Source: CALBPI01 sp942491885 (GTDB taxonomy: Bacteria; Pseudomonadota; Gammaproteobacteria; Steroidobacterales; Woeseiaceae). From it: a DNA stretch of 64,000 nt. A program made the position numbers and the translations under genes. The stretch lies in contig CALOCQ010000008.1 of NCBI GenBank assembly GCA_942491885.1, forward strand, positions 248,001 to 312,000, written 5' to 3'. This document shows, piece by piece, positions 42,212-50,484 of this stretch (position 1 is its first letter; the number at the start of each line of letters is the position of its first letter). The notes beneath the pieces were generated by a model. That model made no database searches. It was not told where the DNA came from and worked only from the letters and a program-made list of their open reading frames with translations.

Positions 42212-42625
42212 TTGGAACCGAAAGTTGATAAGTCTGACCTGCGCAAGGCGGGCCTGAAGGTAACATTGCCACGCCTTAAGATCCTCGAGATTCTCGATGA
42301 CCCGGAATCGCGACACCTGAGTGCCGAAGATATCTACCGCGAATTGCTTGAGTCCGGCGAGGATATCGGCCTCGCGACGGTCTATCGGGTATTGACGCAG
42401 TTCGAAACGGCAGGCTTGGTGTCACGCCAGAATTTTGAGGGTGCGCATTCCGTGTTCGAACTCGACGATGGCAGTCATCATGATCATATGGTCGATATAG
42501 ACAGCGGTGAGGTCATCGAGTTCGTCAGCGACGAGATTGAGGCGCTGCAGCACGAGGTTGCGGCCAAGTACGGCTATGAGCTGCACGATCACAGCCTCGT
42601 TTTGTACGTTAAGAAAAAAGGCTGA
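42212..42625 (+). CDS. fur: ferric uptake regulator Fur
   Basis: Fur represses iron-uptake genes when loaded with Fe2+. Translation appears to start at TTG 42212 with GGAG about ten bases upstream; the N-terminus then reads EPKVDKSDLRKAGLKVTLPRLKILEIL, as in E. coli Fur. The DNA-binding winged helix contains LSAEDIYRELLESGEDIGLATVYRVLTQFE. The metal-binding dimer domain has GSHHDHMVDIDSGEVIEF and a C-terminal HDHSLVLY. The second-site cysteine pairs common in other Fur proteins are absent. Its stop is six bases from the convergent recN stop. Confidence 0.96.
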   Translation: MEPKVDKSDLRKAGLKVTLPRLKILEILDDPESRHLSAEDIYRELLESGEDIGLATVYRVLTQFETAGLVSRQNFEGAHSVFELDDGSHHDHMVDIDSGEVIEFVSDEIEALQHEVAAKYGYELHDHSLVLYVKKKG

Positions 42626-42631
42626 CGTCGA

Positions 42632-44305
42632 TCAGCCGGCGTTCCCGGCCAGCATCTCGCGCGCGTGCTCCCGGCTGGTATCGGTGATGGATACGCCGCC
42701 TAACATTCTTGCAATTTCCTCGACCCGCGCGTCCTCGGAAAGCGCCGCGATAGCGGTACGCGTGGTCTTGCCGTCGCTCATTTTAGTCACGCGATAGTGA
42801 TGGTGTGCCTGACCCGCAACTTGCGCCAGGTGAGTCACTGCGAGGACCTGACAACCGCCAGCCAATGCACGCATCTGTTGGCCGACGATTTCTGCAACCG
42901 CACCGCCGACACCGCTGTCGACCTCATCGAAGATCATGCAGGGCACCTCATCGCCACGTCCTGCGGCTGCCTGAATCGCCAGGCTGATCCTTGACAGCTC
43001 GCCACCCGATGCGACCTTCGCGACCGATTGCAGCGGCTGGCCCGGGTTGGCGCTGACAGTAAACGACACCCGATCATCGCCGTGGCGCGCCGGAGTATCC
43101 GTCTCGCGCGGTGTGACGACCGCCTCGAATTGTCCGCCCGGCATGCCGAGTTGCTGCATACCTTGCGTGACTTCGCGCGAAAACCCCGTCGCGGCTTTGC
43201 GGCGCGCCTTGCTGAGCGTGTCGGCTGCCTTGCGCAGTTTGCCCAACGCCTCATCGCGCACAGCCGCCAGGGCATCCATGCGTTCGTCGGCATGTGTCAG
43301 TCCCTCGAACTCCTCGCGCAGCGTGGCGGTATGTTCAATCAGCGCATCGGGTGTGATGCGGTGCTTCTTACACAGTGCGTGTATCGCCGCTAACCGTGAT
43401 TCGACCTGCTCCTGACGTTGCGGATCCGACTCAATGTCGGCCTGATAGCGACGTAGGGCATCCGCCGCCTCGCTGACGTTAACCTCTGCCTCGCTAATCA
43501 TCGTGATGATTGGCTGCAAAGATTCATCAAACGCGGCAATAGCCGTCAGTTCCCGAGCCGCTTCGGCCAACAACGACTGGGCGTTGTCAGCATCGCGCTC
43601 ATACAGCGCGTCAACAGCCTGCGCGCTGCCCTCGGCCAGGCGCCCTGAGTTCGCCAAACGCGCCCGCTCCGGCTCCAACTCATCGATTTCGCCCGGCTGC
43701 AGGCCCAAACCCTCTAACTCTCCCAGCTGAAAGCGCAGGAACTCCAGCCTGTCGTCGCGCTGAGCACGTGCGGTTTCGAGGCGCGTTACGGCCTCATCCG
43801 CGTCTGCCCACGACGCGTAAGCTTTGGCGACCGCATTGCGTTGTTTGGTCAGCCCGCCACGCGCATCGAGCATGTCGCGCTGATGTTCGGGTTGTTGCAG
43901 GCTTTGATGCTCGTGCTGGCCATGAATGTTGACGAGCATCTGGCCCAATTGCCGCAGACTTTGCATCGGTGCCGGATTGCCGTTGATAAAACCTTTTGAT
44001 CGACCATCGCTGCCGATCACGCGGCGCACATGGCACTCGTCGTCGCCGTCCAGCATTTGCTCGCTTAACCAGTCCGACGCCCGCGTGTTGCCCGCGACCG
44101 AGAAGCTGGCATTGATTTCGGCGCGTTTCGCGCCCTGGCGAATAACATCCACCGATGCCCGATCGCCGAGCACCAGGCCCAATGCGTCGATCAGAATCGA
44201 TTTGCCCGCGCCGGTTTCACCGGTGAGCACGTTCATGCCGTCGCCGAGGTCGACGCTGACCTCATCGATGATCGCAAAGTTACGCACATGTATTGTCTGC
44301 AACAT
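42632..44305 (-). CDS. recN: DNA repair protein RecN
   Basis: RecN is an SMC-like ATPase acting in double-strand break repair. The 557-residue protein has the N-terminal Walker A LTGETGAGKSILIDALGL, a central coiled-coil (about residues 160-370), and at the C-terminus the ABC signature VASGGELSRISLAIQAA, Walker B CMIFDEVDSGVGG and D/H loops including VLAVTHLAQVAG. It lies four bases downstream of nadK on the same strand, forming a nadK-recN operon. I saw no convincing LexA box in the nadK leader, but did not score one systematically. Confidence 0.96.
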   Translation of the reverse strand: MLQTIHVRNFAIIDEVSVDLGDGMNVLTGETGAGKSILIDALGLVLGDRASVDVIRQGAKRAEINASFSVAGNTRASDWLSEQMLDGDDECHVRRVIGSDGRSKGFINGNPAPMQSLRQLGQMLVNIHGQHEHQSLQQPEHQRDMLDARGGLTKQRNAVAKAYASWADADEAVTRLETARAQRDDRLEFLRFQLGELEGLGLQPGEIDELEPERARLANSGRLAEGSAQAVDALYERDADNAQSLLAEAARELTAIAAFDESLQPIITMISEAEVNVSEAADALRRYQADIESDPQRQEQVESRLAAIHALCKKHRITPDALIEHTATLREEFEGLTHADERMDALAAVRDEALGKLRKAADTLSKARRKAATGFSREVTQGMQQLGMPGGQFEAVVTPRETDTPARHGDDRVSFTVSANPGQPLQSVAKVASGGELSRISLAIQAAAGRGDEVPCMIFDEVDSGVGGAVAEIVGQQMRALAGGCQVLAVTHLAQVAGQAHHHYRVTKMSDGKTTRTAIAALSEDARVEEIARMLGGVSITDTSREHAREMLAGNAG

Positions 44306-44309
44306 GGGG

Positions 44310-45203
44310 CTATTCCTGGTCTTCTGCCGGTCGCCGTCGCGAGCTGGCGCCCCAATTGAGCTTCGAGCGCAATAGCTCGAAATAGTCGTACCCCGGCGGG
44401 TGGATCAGCGTTAGCTGCTTATCGGATGCCGTGATTCTAAGCGTTTGACCGGCCGGTAACGGGCCCAGTAATTGTCCGTCGAGGCTAATTTCTGCGGGTG
44501 TATGCGATCGTTCGGTGCGTCGCACTTCGATCACGCTGTCGCCCGGCAGTACGATCGGCCGGTCACTCAGGGTGTGCGGGCAAACAGGCACCAGGGCAAT
44601 GGCGCGTAATCCCGGCTGCATGATCGGCCCGCCACAAGACAGCGCGTAGGCCGTGGAGCCGGTCGGCGTCGCCGCGATCAGGCCATCGCCGGCATGGTCA
44701 TTGACGAACACCCCGTTGATACGGGTTTCGAAGTCGATCATCCGGCCTGTTTCGCGCCGCCCCAGAACGACATCGTTCATTGCAAGGCCGCTACTCAGCT
44801 CACGTTCGCCATCGCGCAGGGAAACTTCCAGCAGCATGCGGCTTTCTGTCAGTGCACGCCGGTCGAGGACGGCCTGCAATGACATTTCAACTTCGGCAGG
44901 CAGTATGTCGGTTAGAAACCCAAGGCGGCCTAAATTGATACCGAGCAGCGGGATGTCGTGGCCGACCGCAATGCGCGCCGCGTAGAGCATGGTGCCGTCA
45001 CCGCCGACGGCGATAAACAGGTCGGCCTCGCGCGCGAGCGCGTCAGCCGGCAGGCGCTCGGCGACAACACGTTCGCTCGCTTGTGTGACCAGCACCCGAA
45101 TCCCGGCAGCGCGCAACCAGTCGGCGACGACGGCCATCTGGCGCTGAACGCGTGCCTGGTCGGGGTGGCCGAACAGGGCGGCCGTGTTGATCTTGTTTGT
45201 CAT
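44310..45203 (-). CDS. nadK: NAD kinase
   Basis: NadK phosphorylates NAD+ to NADP+ in the cytosol. The start at ATG 45203 gives 297 residues, close to E. coli (292). The family motifs are AVGGDGTMLYAAR (with the catalytic Asp), GINLGRLGFLTD, AMNDVVLGR, and GDGLIAATPTGSTAYALSCGGPI. The open frame extends upstream without protein character, over the hrcA start. It is divergent from hrcA and coupled by short spacing to recN. Confidence 0.95.
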   Translation of the reverse strand: MTNKINTAALFGHPDQARVQRQMAVVADWLRAAGIRVLVTQASERVVAERLPADALAREADLFIAVGGDGTMLYAARIAVGHDIPLLGINLGRLGFLTDILPAEVEMSLQAVLDRRALTESRMLLEVSLRDGERELSSGLAMNDVVLGRRETGRMIDFETRINGVFVNDHAGDGLIAATPTGSTAYALSCGGPIMQPGLRAIALVPVCPHTLSDRPIVLPGDSVIEVRRTERSHTPAEISLDGQLLGPLPAGQTLRITASDKQLTLIHPPGYDYFELLRSKLNWGASSRRRPAEDQE

Positions 45204-45255
45204 CGTGTTTTTCAGATTTCCGTTGGCATCGCCGCGTCTCACCCGGCAGTAGTAG

Positions 45256-45283
45256 TTGACCGGCTCCGGGTAATCAGTATAAC
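45256..45283 (+). promoter_or_regulatory. candidate sigma-70 promoter of hrcA
   Basis: TTGACC (45256-45261) and TATAAC (45278-45283) are separated by 16 bases, with five of six matches in each hexamer. Transcription would start near 45290, about 60 bases before hrcA. No CIRCE inverted repeat (TTAGCACTC-N9-GAGTGCTAA) was found in this leader. Confidence 0.6.
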
Positions 45284-45348
45284 TAATGCCGCGATAGTAG
45301 AATGCCAATCTCTGGCGATTTGTCGGCGGAACAAGTGCAGATGCTGAA

Positions 45349-46413
45349 ATGAGTAAATCGAAGGCGGAGCAACCCAGCGAGCGGGCGCAAAAACTGTTGC
45401 GTGCACTGATCGAGCGATATGTCCGTGACGGCCAGCCGGTCGGGTCGCGGACGCTGGCGCGCGACGCTGGCATGGAGCTGAGCCCCGCAACCATTCGCAA
45501 TGTCATGGCTGACCTTGAAGATATGGGCTTCGTCAGCGCGCCGCATACTTCGGCCGGGCGTATTCCGACACCACAGGGCTATCGGTTCTTCGTTGATACG
45601 CTGATGCGGGTAAAGCCGATGGGCGCGAAAGCGGTGTCGCAGCTGCAACAGCAGCTGGCCAGCGATGCCGGAGACACGTCAGCCGTGATGTCATCGGCAT
45701 CCAGTCTGTTGTCCCAGTTCACCCATATGGCGGGCGTAGTTACGGTGCCGCGGCCGGAACGCGTCACCTTGCGCCAGATCGAGTTTCTGCCGCTTTCCGA
45801 TCGTCGCGTGCTGGCGATACTGGTGATCAATTCCAGTGAGGTCCAGAACCGCATCCTGTCGACGAATCGTGAGTACACCCAGCAGGAATTGACGGTCGCG
45901 GCGAACTTTATCAACGCGAAATGCGCCGGTATGGAGTTATCGGCGATTCGTGGCGTCATCATCGAGGAGCTCGAAAAAGCGCGTAGTTCGATGAATCAGG
46001 CCATGATCGACGTCGTCAGCGTCGCGCAGTCGGCAATCGATCAGGGCGCTGTCAAGAAAAGTGAATACATCATGGCCGGCGAGACCAATCTGATGGACTT
46101 CACCGAACTGTCGGATGTCGAGAAGCTGCGCCGCTTGTTCGAGGCCTTCAGCGAGAAGCGCGACCTGCTGGATTTGCTTGATCGCAGCATTGAGGCGAGC
46201 GGGGTGCAGATATTCATCGGCGAGGAGTCCGGCTATAAGATCCTTGATGACTGCAGCGTGGTCGCGTCCCCCTACGTCGTCGACGACGAGGTCGTTGGCG
46301 TGCTGGGGGTCATAGGGCCCACCCGGATGGCCTATGACCGGGTCATCCCGATCGTCGATATAACCGCAAAATTACTCAGTAATATCTTGAATTCCCGCGG
46401 CGAGACCCCATAG
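45349..46413 (+). CDS. hrcA: heat-inducible transcription repressor HrcA
   Basis: HrcA represses groE and often dnaK operons by binding CIRCE elements, with GroEL as corepressor. The 354-residue protein has the N-terminal winged helix (RAQKLLRALIERYVRDGQPVGSRTLARDAGMELSPATIRNVMADLEDMGFVSAPHTSAGRIPTPQGYRFFVD, residues 12-80), the central GAF-like domain and the C-terminal dimerisation region with GIIGPTRM-like GVIGPTRMAYDRVIP. HrcA is absent from E. coli but present in several other gammaproteobacteria. Its last 28 bases contain the promoter for grpE. No CIRCE was found in this window, so its targets may be elsewhere. Confidence 0.94.
   Translation: MSKSKAEQPSERAQKLLRALIERYVRDGQPVGSRTLARDAGMELSPATIRNVMADLEDMGFVSAPHTSAGRIPTPQGYRFFVDTLMRVKPMGAKAVSQLQQQLASDAGDTSAVMSSASSLLSQFTHMAGVVTVPRPERVTLRQIEFLPLSDRRVLAILVINSSEVQNRILSTNREYTQQELTVAANFINAKCAGMELSAIRGVIIEELEKARSSMNQAMIDVVSVAQSAIDQGAVKKSEYIMAGETNLMDFTELSDVEKLRRLFEAFSEKRDLLDLLDRSIEASGVQIFIGEESGYKILDDCSVVASPYVVDDEVVGVLGVIGPTRMAYDRVIPIVDITAKLLSNILNSRGETP
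46386..46411 (+). promoter_or_regulatory. near-consensus sigma-32 promoter for grpE-dnaK-dnaJ inside hrcA
   Basis: CTTGAA (46386-46391), a 14-base spacer and CCCCAT (46406-46411) match the heat-shock promoter consensus. The element occupies the last codons and the stop of hrcA. Transcription would start near 46419, about 54 bases before grpE. Confidence 0.8.
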
Positions 46414-46472
46414 CCTCTCCAACGTTATGAGGAAGGCGTACGCGCCACCACCCCAACATTGGAGTTTCCCGG

Positions 46473-47030
46473 ATGAATGAGCCGAACGCCTCGGGCGAAC
46501 AGCATGACCCATCGAACGACGTCGATAACGACGAAACCTCTTCGGATACCGCTGAAACGGTGACGCCGGCCGGCGACGATCCGCTCGCGGACGCGCATGC
46601 GAAAGCGGACGAGAACTGGAATAAATATCTGCGTGCCGTGGCCGAGCTGGATAACGTGCGCAAGCGTGCGCGCCGCGATGTCGAGAACGCCCATAAATAC
46701 GGTATTGAGCGGTTTGCCGGCGAGCTGCTGGCCGTCAGCGACAGCCTTGAGGCCGCGTTGAGCACGGGCAACCAGGCCGATGCGGCCGCGTTGCTTGAGG
46801 GTAGCGAGGCGACGCTCAAGCTGCTGGTCGGCACGTTGGAGAAGTTCGGCATTGAACAAATTGACCCGCACGGCGCGCCATTTGACCCGCAGCTGCACGA
46901 GGCGATGACGATGGTGCCGAGCCCGAATGTCGAGCCGAACACCATTATCGAGGTCATCCAGAAGGGCTATTCACTGAATGGCCGGCTGATCCGCCCGGCT
47001 CGCGTCATTGTTGCTGCGCCTGCGGCTTGA
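46473..47030 (+). CDS. grpE: nucleotide exchange factor GrpE
   Basis: GrpE releases ADP from DnaK and senses temperature through its long helices. The 185-residue protein has an acidic, disordered N-terminus (residues 1-45), a coiled-coil with ENWNKYLRAVAELDNVRKRARRDVENAHKYGIERFAGELL, and a beta head near the C-terminus: FGIEQIDPHGAPFDPQLHEAM and VIQKGYSLNGRLIRPARVIVA. A GGAG site precedes the ATG. It is the first gene of the heat-shock operon. Confidence 0.96.
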   Translation: MNEPNASGEQHDPSNDVDNDETSSDTAETVTPAGDDPLADAHAKADENWNKYLRAVAELDNVRKRARRDVENAHKYGIERFAGELLAVSDSLEAALSTGNQADAAALLEGSEATLKLLVGTLEKFGIEQIDPHGAPFDPQLHEAMTMVPSPNVEPNTIIEVIQKGYSLNGRLIRPARVIVAAPAA

Positions 47031-47049
47031 ATTGTCGGCATGCGGCCAT
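47026..47049 (+). promoter_or_regulatory. weak second sigma-32-like motif before dnaK
   Basis: CTTGAA (47026-47031) overlapping the grpE stop is followed after 12 bases by GGCCAT then AT, matching the last part of the -10 consensus only. It might give extra DnaK-DnaJ transcript relative to GrpE, but the -10 match is partial. Confidence 0.3.
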
Positions 47050-47116
47050 ATCTTACAGAGCATAGACAAATCAACAGCGCCGATCGCGAGATCCGGCAGA
47101 TGAACGAGGAATAGAA

Positions 47117-49045
47117 ATGGGTAAAGTAATTGGCATTGACCTCGGTACGACCAACTCCTGCGTCGCAGTGATGGAAGGCGATACCGCACGCGTTATTGAA
47201 AACAGCGAGGGTGATCGCACGACGCCGTCGATCGTCGCGTTTACCAAAGACAGCGAAGTTCTGGTCGGCCAGTCGGCGAAACGCCAGGCGGTGACCAATC
47301 CGAACAACACACTGTTCGCGGTCAAGCGGCTCATCGGGCGTCGTTTCGAAGACGAGGTTGTACAGCGCGACATGGATATGGTGCCTTACACAATCGCCAA
47401 GGCCGATAACGGTGATGCCTGGGTCGAGGTAGACGGAAAGAAAATGGCGCCGCCCGAGATTTCCGCGCGCGTACTGATGAAGATGAAGAAAACGGCGGAG
47501 GACTATCTGGGTGAGGAAGTCACCGAGGCGGTCATTACCGTGCCGGCATATTTCAACGACTCGCAGCGCCAGGCGACCAAGGACGCGGGCAAGATTGCCG
47601 GTCTTGAGGTCAAGCGCATCATCAACGAGCCAACGGCTGCAGCACTCGCATACGGCATGGACAAGAAACGCGGTGATCGCACCGTGGCGGTCTATGACCT
47701 GGGTGGCGGTACGTTTGATATCTCGATCATCGAGATCGCAGAAGTCGATGGCGAGCACCAGTTTGAAGTGCTCGCGACAAACGGCGACACGTTCCTCGGC
47801 GGTGAAGATTTCGATATGAAAATTATCGACTACCTCGCCAGCGAGTTCGAGAAAGAGTCCGGCGTCGACATCAAGAAAGACCCGCTCGCAATGCAGCGCC
47901 TCAAAGAAGCGGGTGAGAAAGCGAAGATCGAGCTGTCCTCAGGTCAGCAGACCGAAGTCAATCTGCCCTACATCACTGCGGATGCCAGCGGTCCCAAGCA
48001 CCTCAACATCAAGCTGACGCGTGCGAAGCTCGAATCACTGGTTGGCGGGCTGATCACGCGCACGATTGACCCCTGCAAACTGGCGCTGAAAGACGCCGGC
48101 CTGAAGGTCTCCGAGGTCGATGACGTCATCCTTGTCGGTGGCCAGACGCGGATGCCTAAGGTGGCCGAAGAAGTACAGAACTTCTTTGGTAAAGAGCCAC
48201 GTCGCGACGTGAACCCGGATGAGGCAGTGGCGATTGGTGCGGCGATTCAGGGTGGTGTGTTGTCGGGCGAAGTGAAAGATGTCTTGTTGCTTGACGTCAC
48301 GCCGCTGTCGCTTGGCATCGAGACGATGGGCGGTGTAATGACCAAGCTTATCGAGAAGAACACGACGATCCCGGCAAATGCCGAGCAGGTGTTCTCGACG
48401 GCTGACGACAATCAGACCGCGGTGACCATCCATGTTTTGCAGGGTGAGCGCGAACGATCCGGCGACAACAAGTCGCTCGGCCGGTTTGATCTGGCGGACA
48501 TTCCGCCTGCACCGCGCGGACTGCCGCAAATCGAGGTCACCTTTGATATCGATGCGAACGGCATTCTGAACGTATCGGCGAAGGACAAGGCAACCGGCAA
48601 GAGCCAGAACATTGTCATCAAGGCGTCCAGCGGTCTGAGCGACGACGAGATCGACAAAATGGTGCAGGACGCCGAAGCGCATGCCGAGGACGATCGCAAG
48701 TTTCGCGAGCTGGTCGATGTCCGCAATCAGGCAGACGGCATGATGCATGCGACCGAAAAATCGCTTGAGGATCTTGGCGAAAAAGTCGAGGCAGAAGAGC
48801 GCGGTAAGATTGAGTCAGCAATGGCGGATCTGAAGACGGCGCTTGCCGGCGACGACAAAGACGCGATCGAGACGAAGATCAAAGCGCTGGGCGAAGCGTC
48901 TGCAGCGATGGCGCAGAAGGCGTACGAGCAGGCTGAAGCAGCCGGCGATGGCGCGCAGCCGGAAGGCTCGGCGCAAGCGTCAGATGACGTTGTTGATGCC
49001 GAGTTCGAAGAGGTTAAGGACGGCGACGAGAAGAAGTCGGCCTGA
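47117..49045 (+). CDS. dnaK: molecular chaperone DnaK (Hsp70)
   Basis: DnaK is the ATP-driven Hsp70 chaperone working with DnaJ and GrpE. The 642-residue protein has the ATPase domain (1-385) with the phosphate-binding IGIDLGTTNSCVAVMEG, VAVYDLGGGTFDISIIEI and VGGQTRMPKV motifs, the linker DVLLLDVTPLSLGIETMGG, the peptide-binding beta domain (390-505), the helical lid and a C-terminal tail ending in an acidic segment (VDAEFEEVKD). Thr in the first loop and Lys70-region residues are in place. AGGAATAG precedes the ATG. Length is as in E. coli (638). Confidence 0.98.
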   Translation: MGKVIGIDLGTTNSCVAVMEGDTARVIENSEGDRTTPSIVAFTKDSEVLVGQSAKRQAVTNPNNTLFAVKRLIGRRFEDEVVQRDMDMVPYTIAKADNGDAWVEVDGKKMAPPEISARVLMKMKKTAEDYLGEEVTEAVITVPAYFNDSQRQATKDAGKIAGLEVKRIINEPTAAALAYGMDKKRGDRTVAVYDLGGGTFDISIIEIAEVDGEHQFEVLATNGDTFLGGEDFDMKIIDYLASEFEKESGVDIKKDPLAMQRLKEAGEKAKIELSSGQQTEVNLPYITADASGPKHLNIKLTRAKLESLVGGLITRTIDPCKLALKDAGLKVSEVDDVILVGGQTRMPKVAEEVQNFFGKEPRRDVNPDEAVAIGAAIQGGVLSGEVKDVLLLDVTPLSLGIETMGGVMTKLIEKNTTIPANAEQVFSTADDNQTAVTIHVLQGERERSGDNKSLGRFDLADIPPAPRGLPQIEVTFDIDANGILNVSAKDKATGKSQNIVIKASSGLSDDEIDKMVQDAEAHAEDDRKFRELVDVRNQADGMMHATEKSLEDLGEKVEAEERGKIESAMADLKTALAGDDKDAIETKIKALGEASAAMAQKAYEQAEAAGDGAQPEGSAQASDDVVDAEFEEVKDGDEKKSA

Positions 49046-49066
49046 TCAACAACGTTTGGTAAACGA

Positions 49067-49096
49067 CCGTATGCCCGCCAAGTCGCGGGCATGCGG
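49067..49096 (+). promoter_or_regulatory. strong hairpin in the dnaK-dnaJ gap
   Basis: CCGTATGCCCGC (49067-49078) pairs with GCGGGCATGCGG (49085-49096) over twelve base pairs with one wobble and a six-base loop. There is no T-run. It may stop part of the transcription, or protect the 3' end of dnaK mRNA so that DnaK exceeds DnaJ. Confidence 0.55.
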
Positions 49097-49140
49097 TTCT
49101 ATGCGTCAGGGCGGCGTGCAAAGGGTGAGTGAGAAATAGC

Positions 49141-50280
49141 ATGGCAAAACGTGACTACTACGAGGTATTAGGCGTCAGCAAGACCGTCGAGACGGCTGAG
49201 CTGAAGAAGACCTACCGCCGACTGGCCATGAAGCACCATCCCGACCGTAATCCGGACGATGCAGACGCAGAGCAGCGTTTCAAAGAGGCGAAAGAAGCCT
49301 ACGAGGTGCTGTCCAACGCCGAGAAGCGCGCGGCCTATGACCAGTTCGGGCACGCCGGTGTCAGCAGCAGCGCATCAGGCGGGCGGGGCGGTTTCTCCGG
49401 TGCCGACTCATTCAGCGACATGTTCGGGGATGTCTTTGGTGACATTTTCGGTGGTGCGCGACGCGGCGGTGGCGGCCGGCAAGTGTTCCGCGGTGCCGAC
49501 CTGCGCTATGAGCTTGAGCTGACACTGGAACAGGCTATCCGTGGTGAGAACACGACGCTGGAAATTCCAACCTATGTAGGCTGCGATACCTGCGATGGCA
49601 GCGGTGCCGCCGAGGGCTCCAAGCCAGAGACCTGCGATACCTGTGGCGGCGCGGGGCAAGTCCGTATGACGCAAGGTTTTTTCTCGGTTCAGCAGACCTG
49701 CCCTGCATGCCGTGGCGAAGGCAATCTGATCAAAGACCCGTGCGGTAGTTGCGACGGGCGTGGCCGGGTACGCAAGACCCGCACCCTGTCGGTGAAGATT
49801 CCGGTTGGCGTAGACAACGGAGATCGCATTCGCTTGACGGGCGAGGGCGAGGCGGGCCGCAACGGCGGGCCTGCCGGTGACCTTTACGTTGAGATACGTC
49901 TGTCGCCGCACGATATGTTCGAACGTGACGGTCCCGACTTGCATTGTGAGGTACCTGTCAGCTTCGTCACGGCGGCGCTGGGCGGTAGTGTTGATGTGCC
50001 GACGCTGAATGGCCAGGTAGCACTGAAAATGCCGCCGGGCACGCAGACCGGCAAGGTATTCCGTCTGCGGGGCAAAGGCGTGCCGACTGTGCGTATCCGC
50101 GAGCCGGGTGACCTGTATTGCCGGGTTGCCGTTGAAACGCCGGTTAACCTGACTACGCAACAGAAGGATCTGCTGCGCAAGTTTGACGATGCCGTCGATA
50201 TTGGTGGCGACCGGCACAGCCCGCGCACGCGCTCCTGGACCGATAACGTCAAGCGATTTTTCGATAACATCGGTTCCTGA
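49141..50280 (+). CDS. dnaJ: co-chaperone DnaJ (Hsp40)
   Basis: DnaJ delivers unfolded substrates to DnaK and stimulates its ATPase. From ATG 49141 it has 379 residues: J domain (1-70) with the HPD loop in MKHHPDRNPDD, a Gly/Phe-rich stretch (GRGGFSGADSFSDMFGDVFGDIFGGARRGG), four zinc-finger CxxCxGxG repeats (CDTCDGSG, CDTCGGAG, CPACRGEG, CGSCDGRG, about 140-210) and two beta-sandwich domains. It is the last gene of the heat-shock operon; an open frame starting four codons earlier has a poorer context. Confidence 0.97.
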   Translation: MAKRDYYEVLGVSKTVETAELKKTYRRLAMKHHPDRNPDDADAEQRFKEAKEAYEVLSNAEKRAAYDQFGHAGVSSSASGGRGGFSGADSFSDMFGDVFGDIFGGARRGGGGRQVFRGADLRYELELTLEQAIRGENTTLEIPTYVGCDTCDGSGAAEGSKPETCDTCGGAGQVRMTQGFFSVQQTCPACRGEGNLIKDPCGSCDGRGRVRKTRTLSVKIPVGVDNGDRIRLTGEGEAGRNGGPAGDLYVEIRLSPHDMFERDGPDLHCEVPVSFVTAALGGSVDVPTLNGQVALKMPPGTQTGKVFRLRGKGVPTVRIREPGDLYCRVAVETPVNLTTQQKDLLRKFDDAVDIGGDRHSPRTRSWTDNVKRFFDNIGS

Positions 50281-50347
50281 CCACCTGTAAACGCCGGTGT
50301 CTGAAGCGTCGGGCGGACAATACGCGGGTTTTGTTGGCGAGTGCGCT

Positions 50348-50375
50348 TTGCATGTTTTCTCGGCTGGCGTAAACT
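50348..50375 (+). promoter_or_regulatory. candidate sigma-70 promoter of carAB
   Basis: TTGCAT (50348-50353) and TAAACT (50370-50375) with a 16-base spacer lie about 110 bases before carA. A PurR or ArgR operator could overlap this region, but none was identified by eye. Confidence 0.45.
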
Positions 50376-50411
50376 ATCGCGGGTCGCGAATGAAAAACCG
50401 TTGACCTGAAC

Positions 50412-50446
50412 AAGCGGAAGCGTGCGTTGTTACCGGCCTTCCGCTT
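50412..50446 (+). promoter_or_regulatory. hairpin in the carA leader
   Basis: AAGCGGAAG (50412-50420) and CTTCCGCTT (50438-50446) form a perfect nine-pair stem with a 17-base loop, followed by TCGTTT. It lies between the promoter candidate and carA, where an attenuator could control pyrimidine or arginine synthesis. The T-run is poor. Confidence 0.4.
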
Positions 50447-50484
50447 TCGTTTATCCGCCTTATGACGAGGTGACAGAGGTCAGA

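Noticed and set aside
45204..46472. CIRCE operator for HrcA
   Set aside because: I looked for TTAGCACTC-N9-GAGTGCTAA before hrcA and grpE and found nothing close.
46967..48748. Long minus-strand open frames of over 230 codons opposite dnaK
   Set aside because: They are mirror frames of a highly conserved GC-rich gene and have no ribosome site or family resemblance. The same applies to long frames opposite the kinase (9434-10282), carB (53347-54075) and ftsH (57053-58012).
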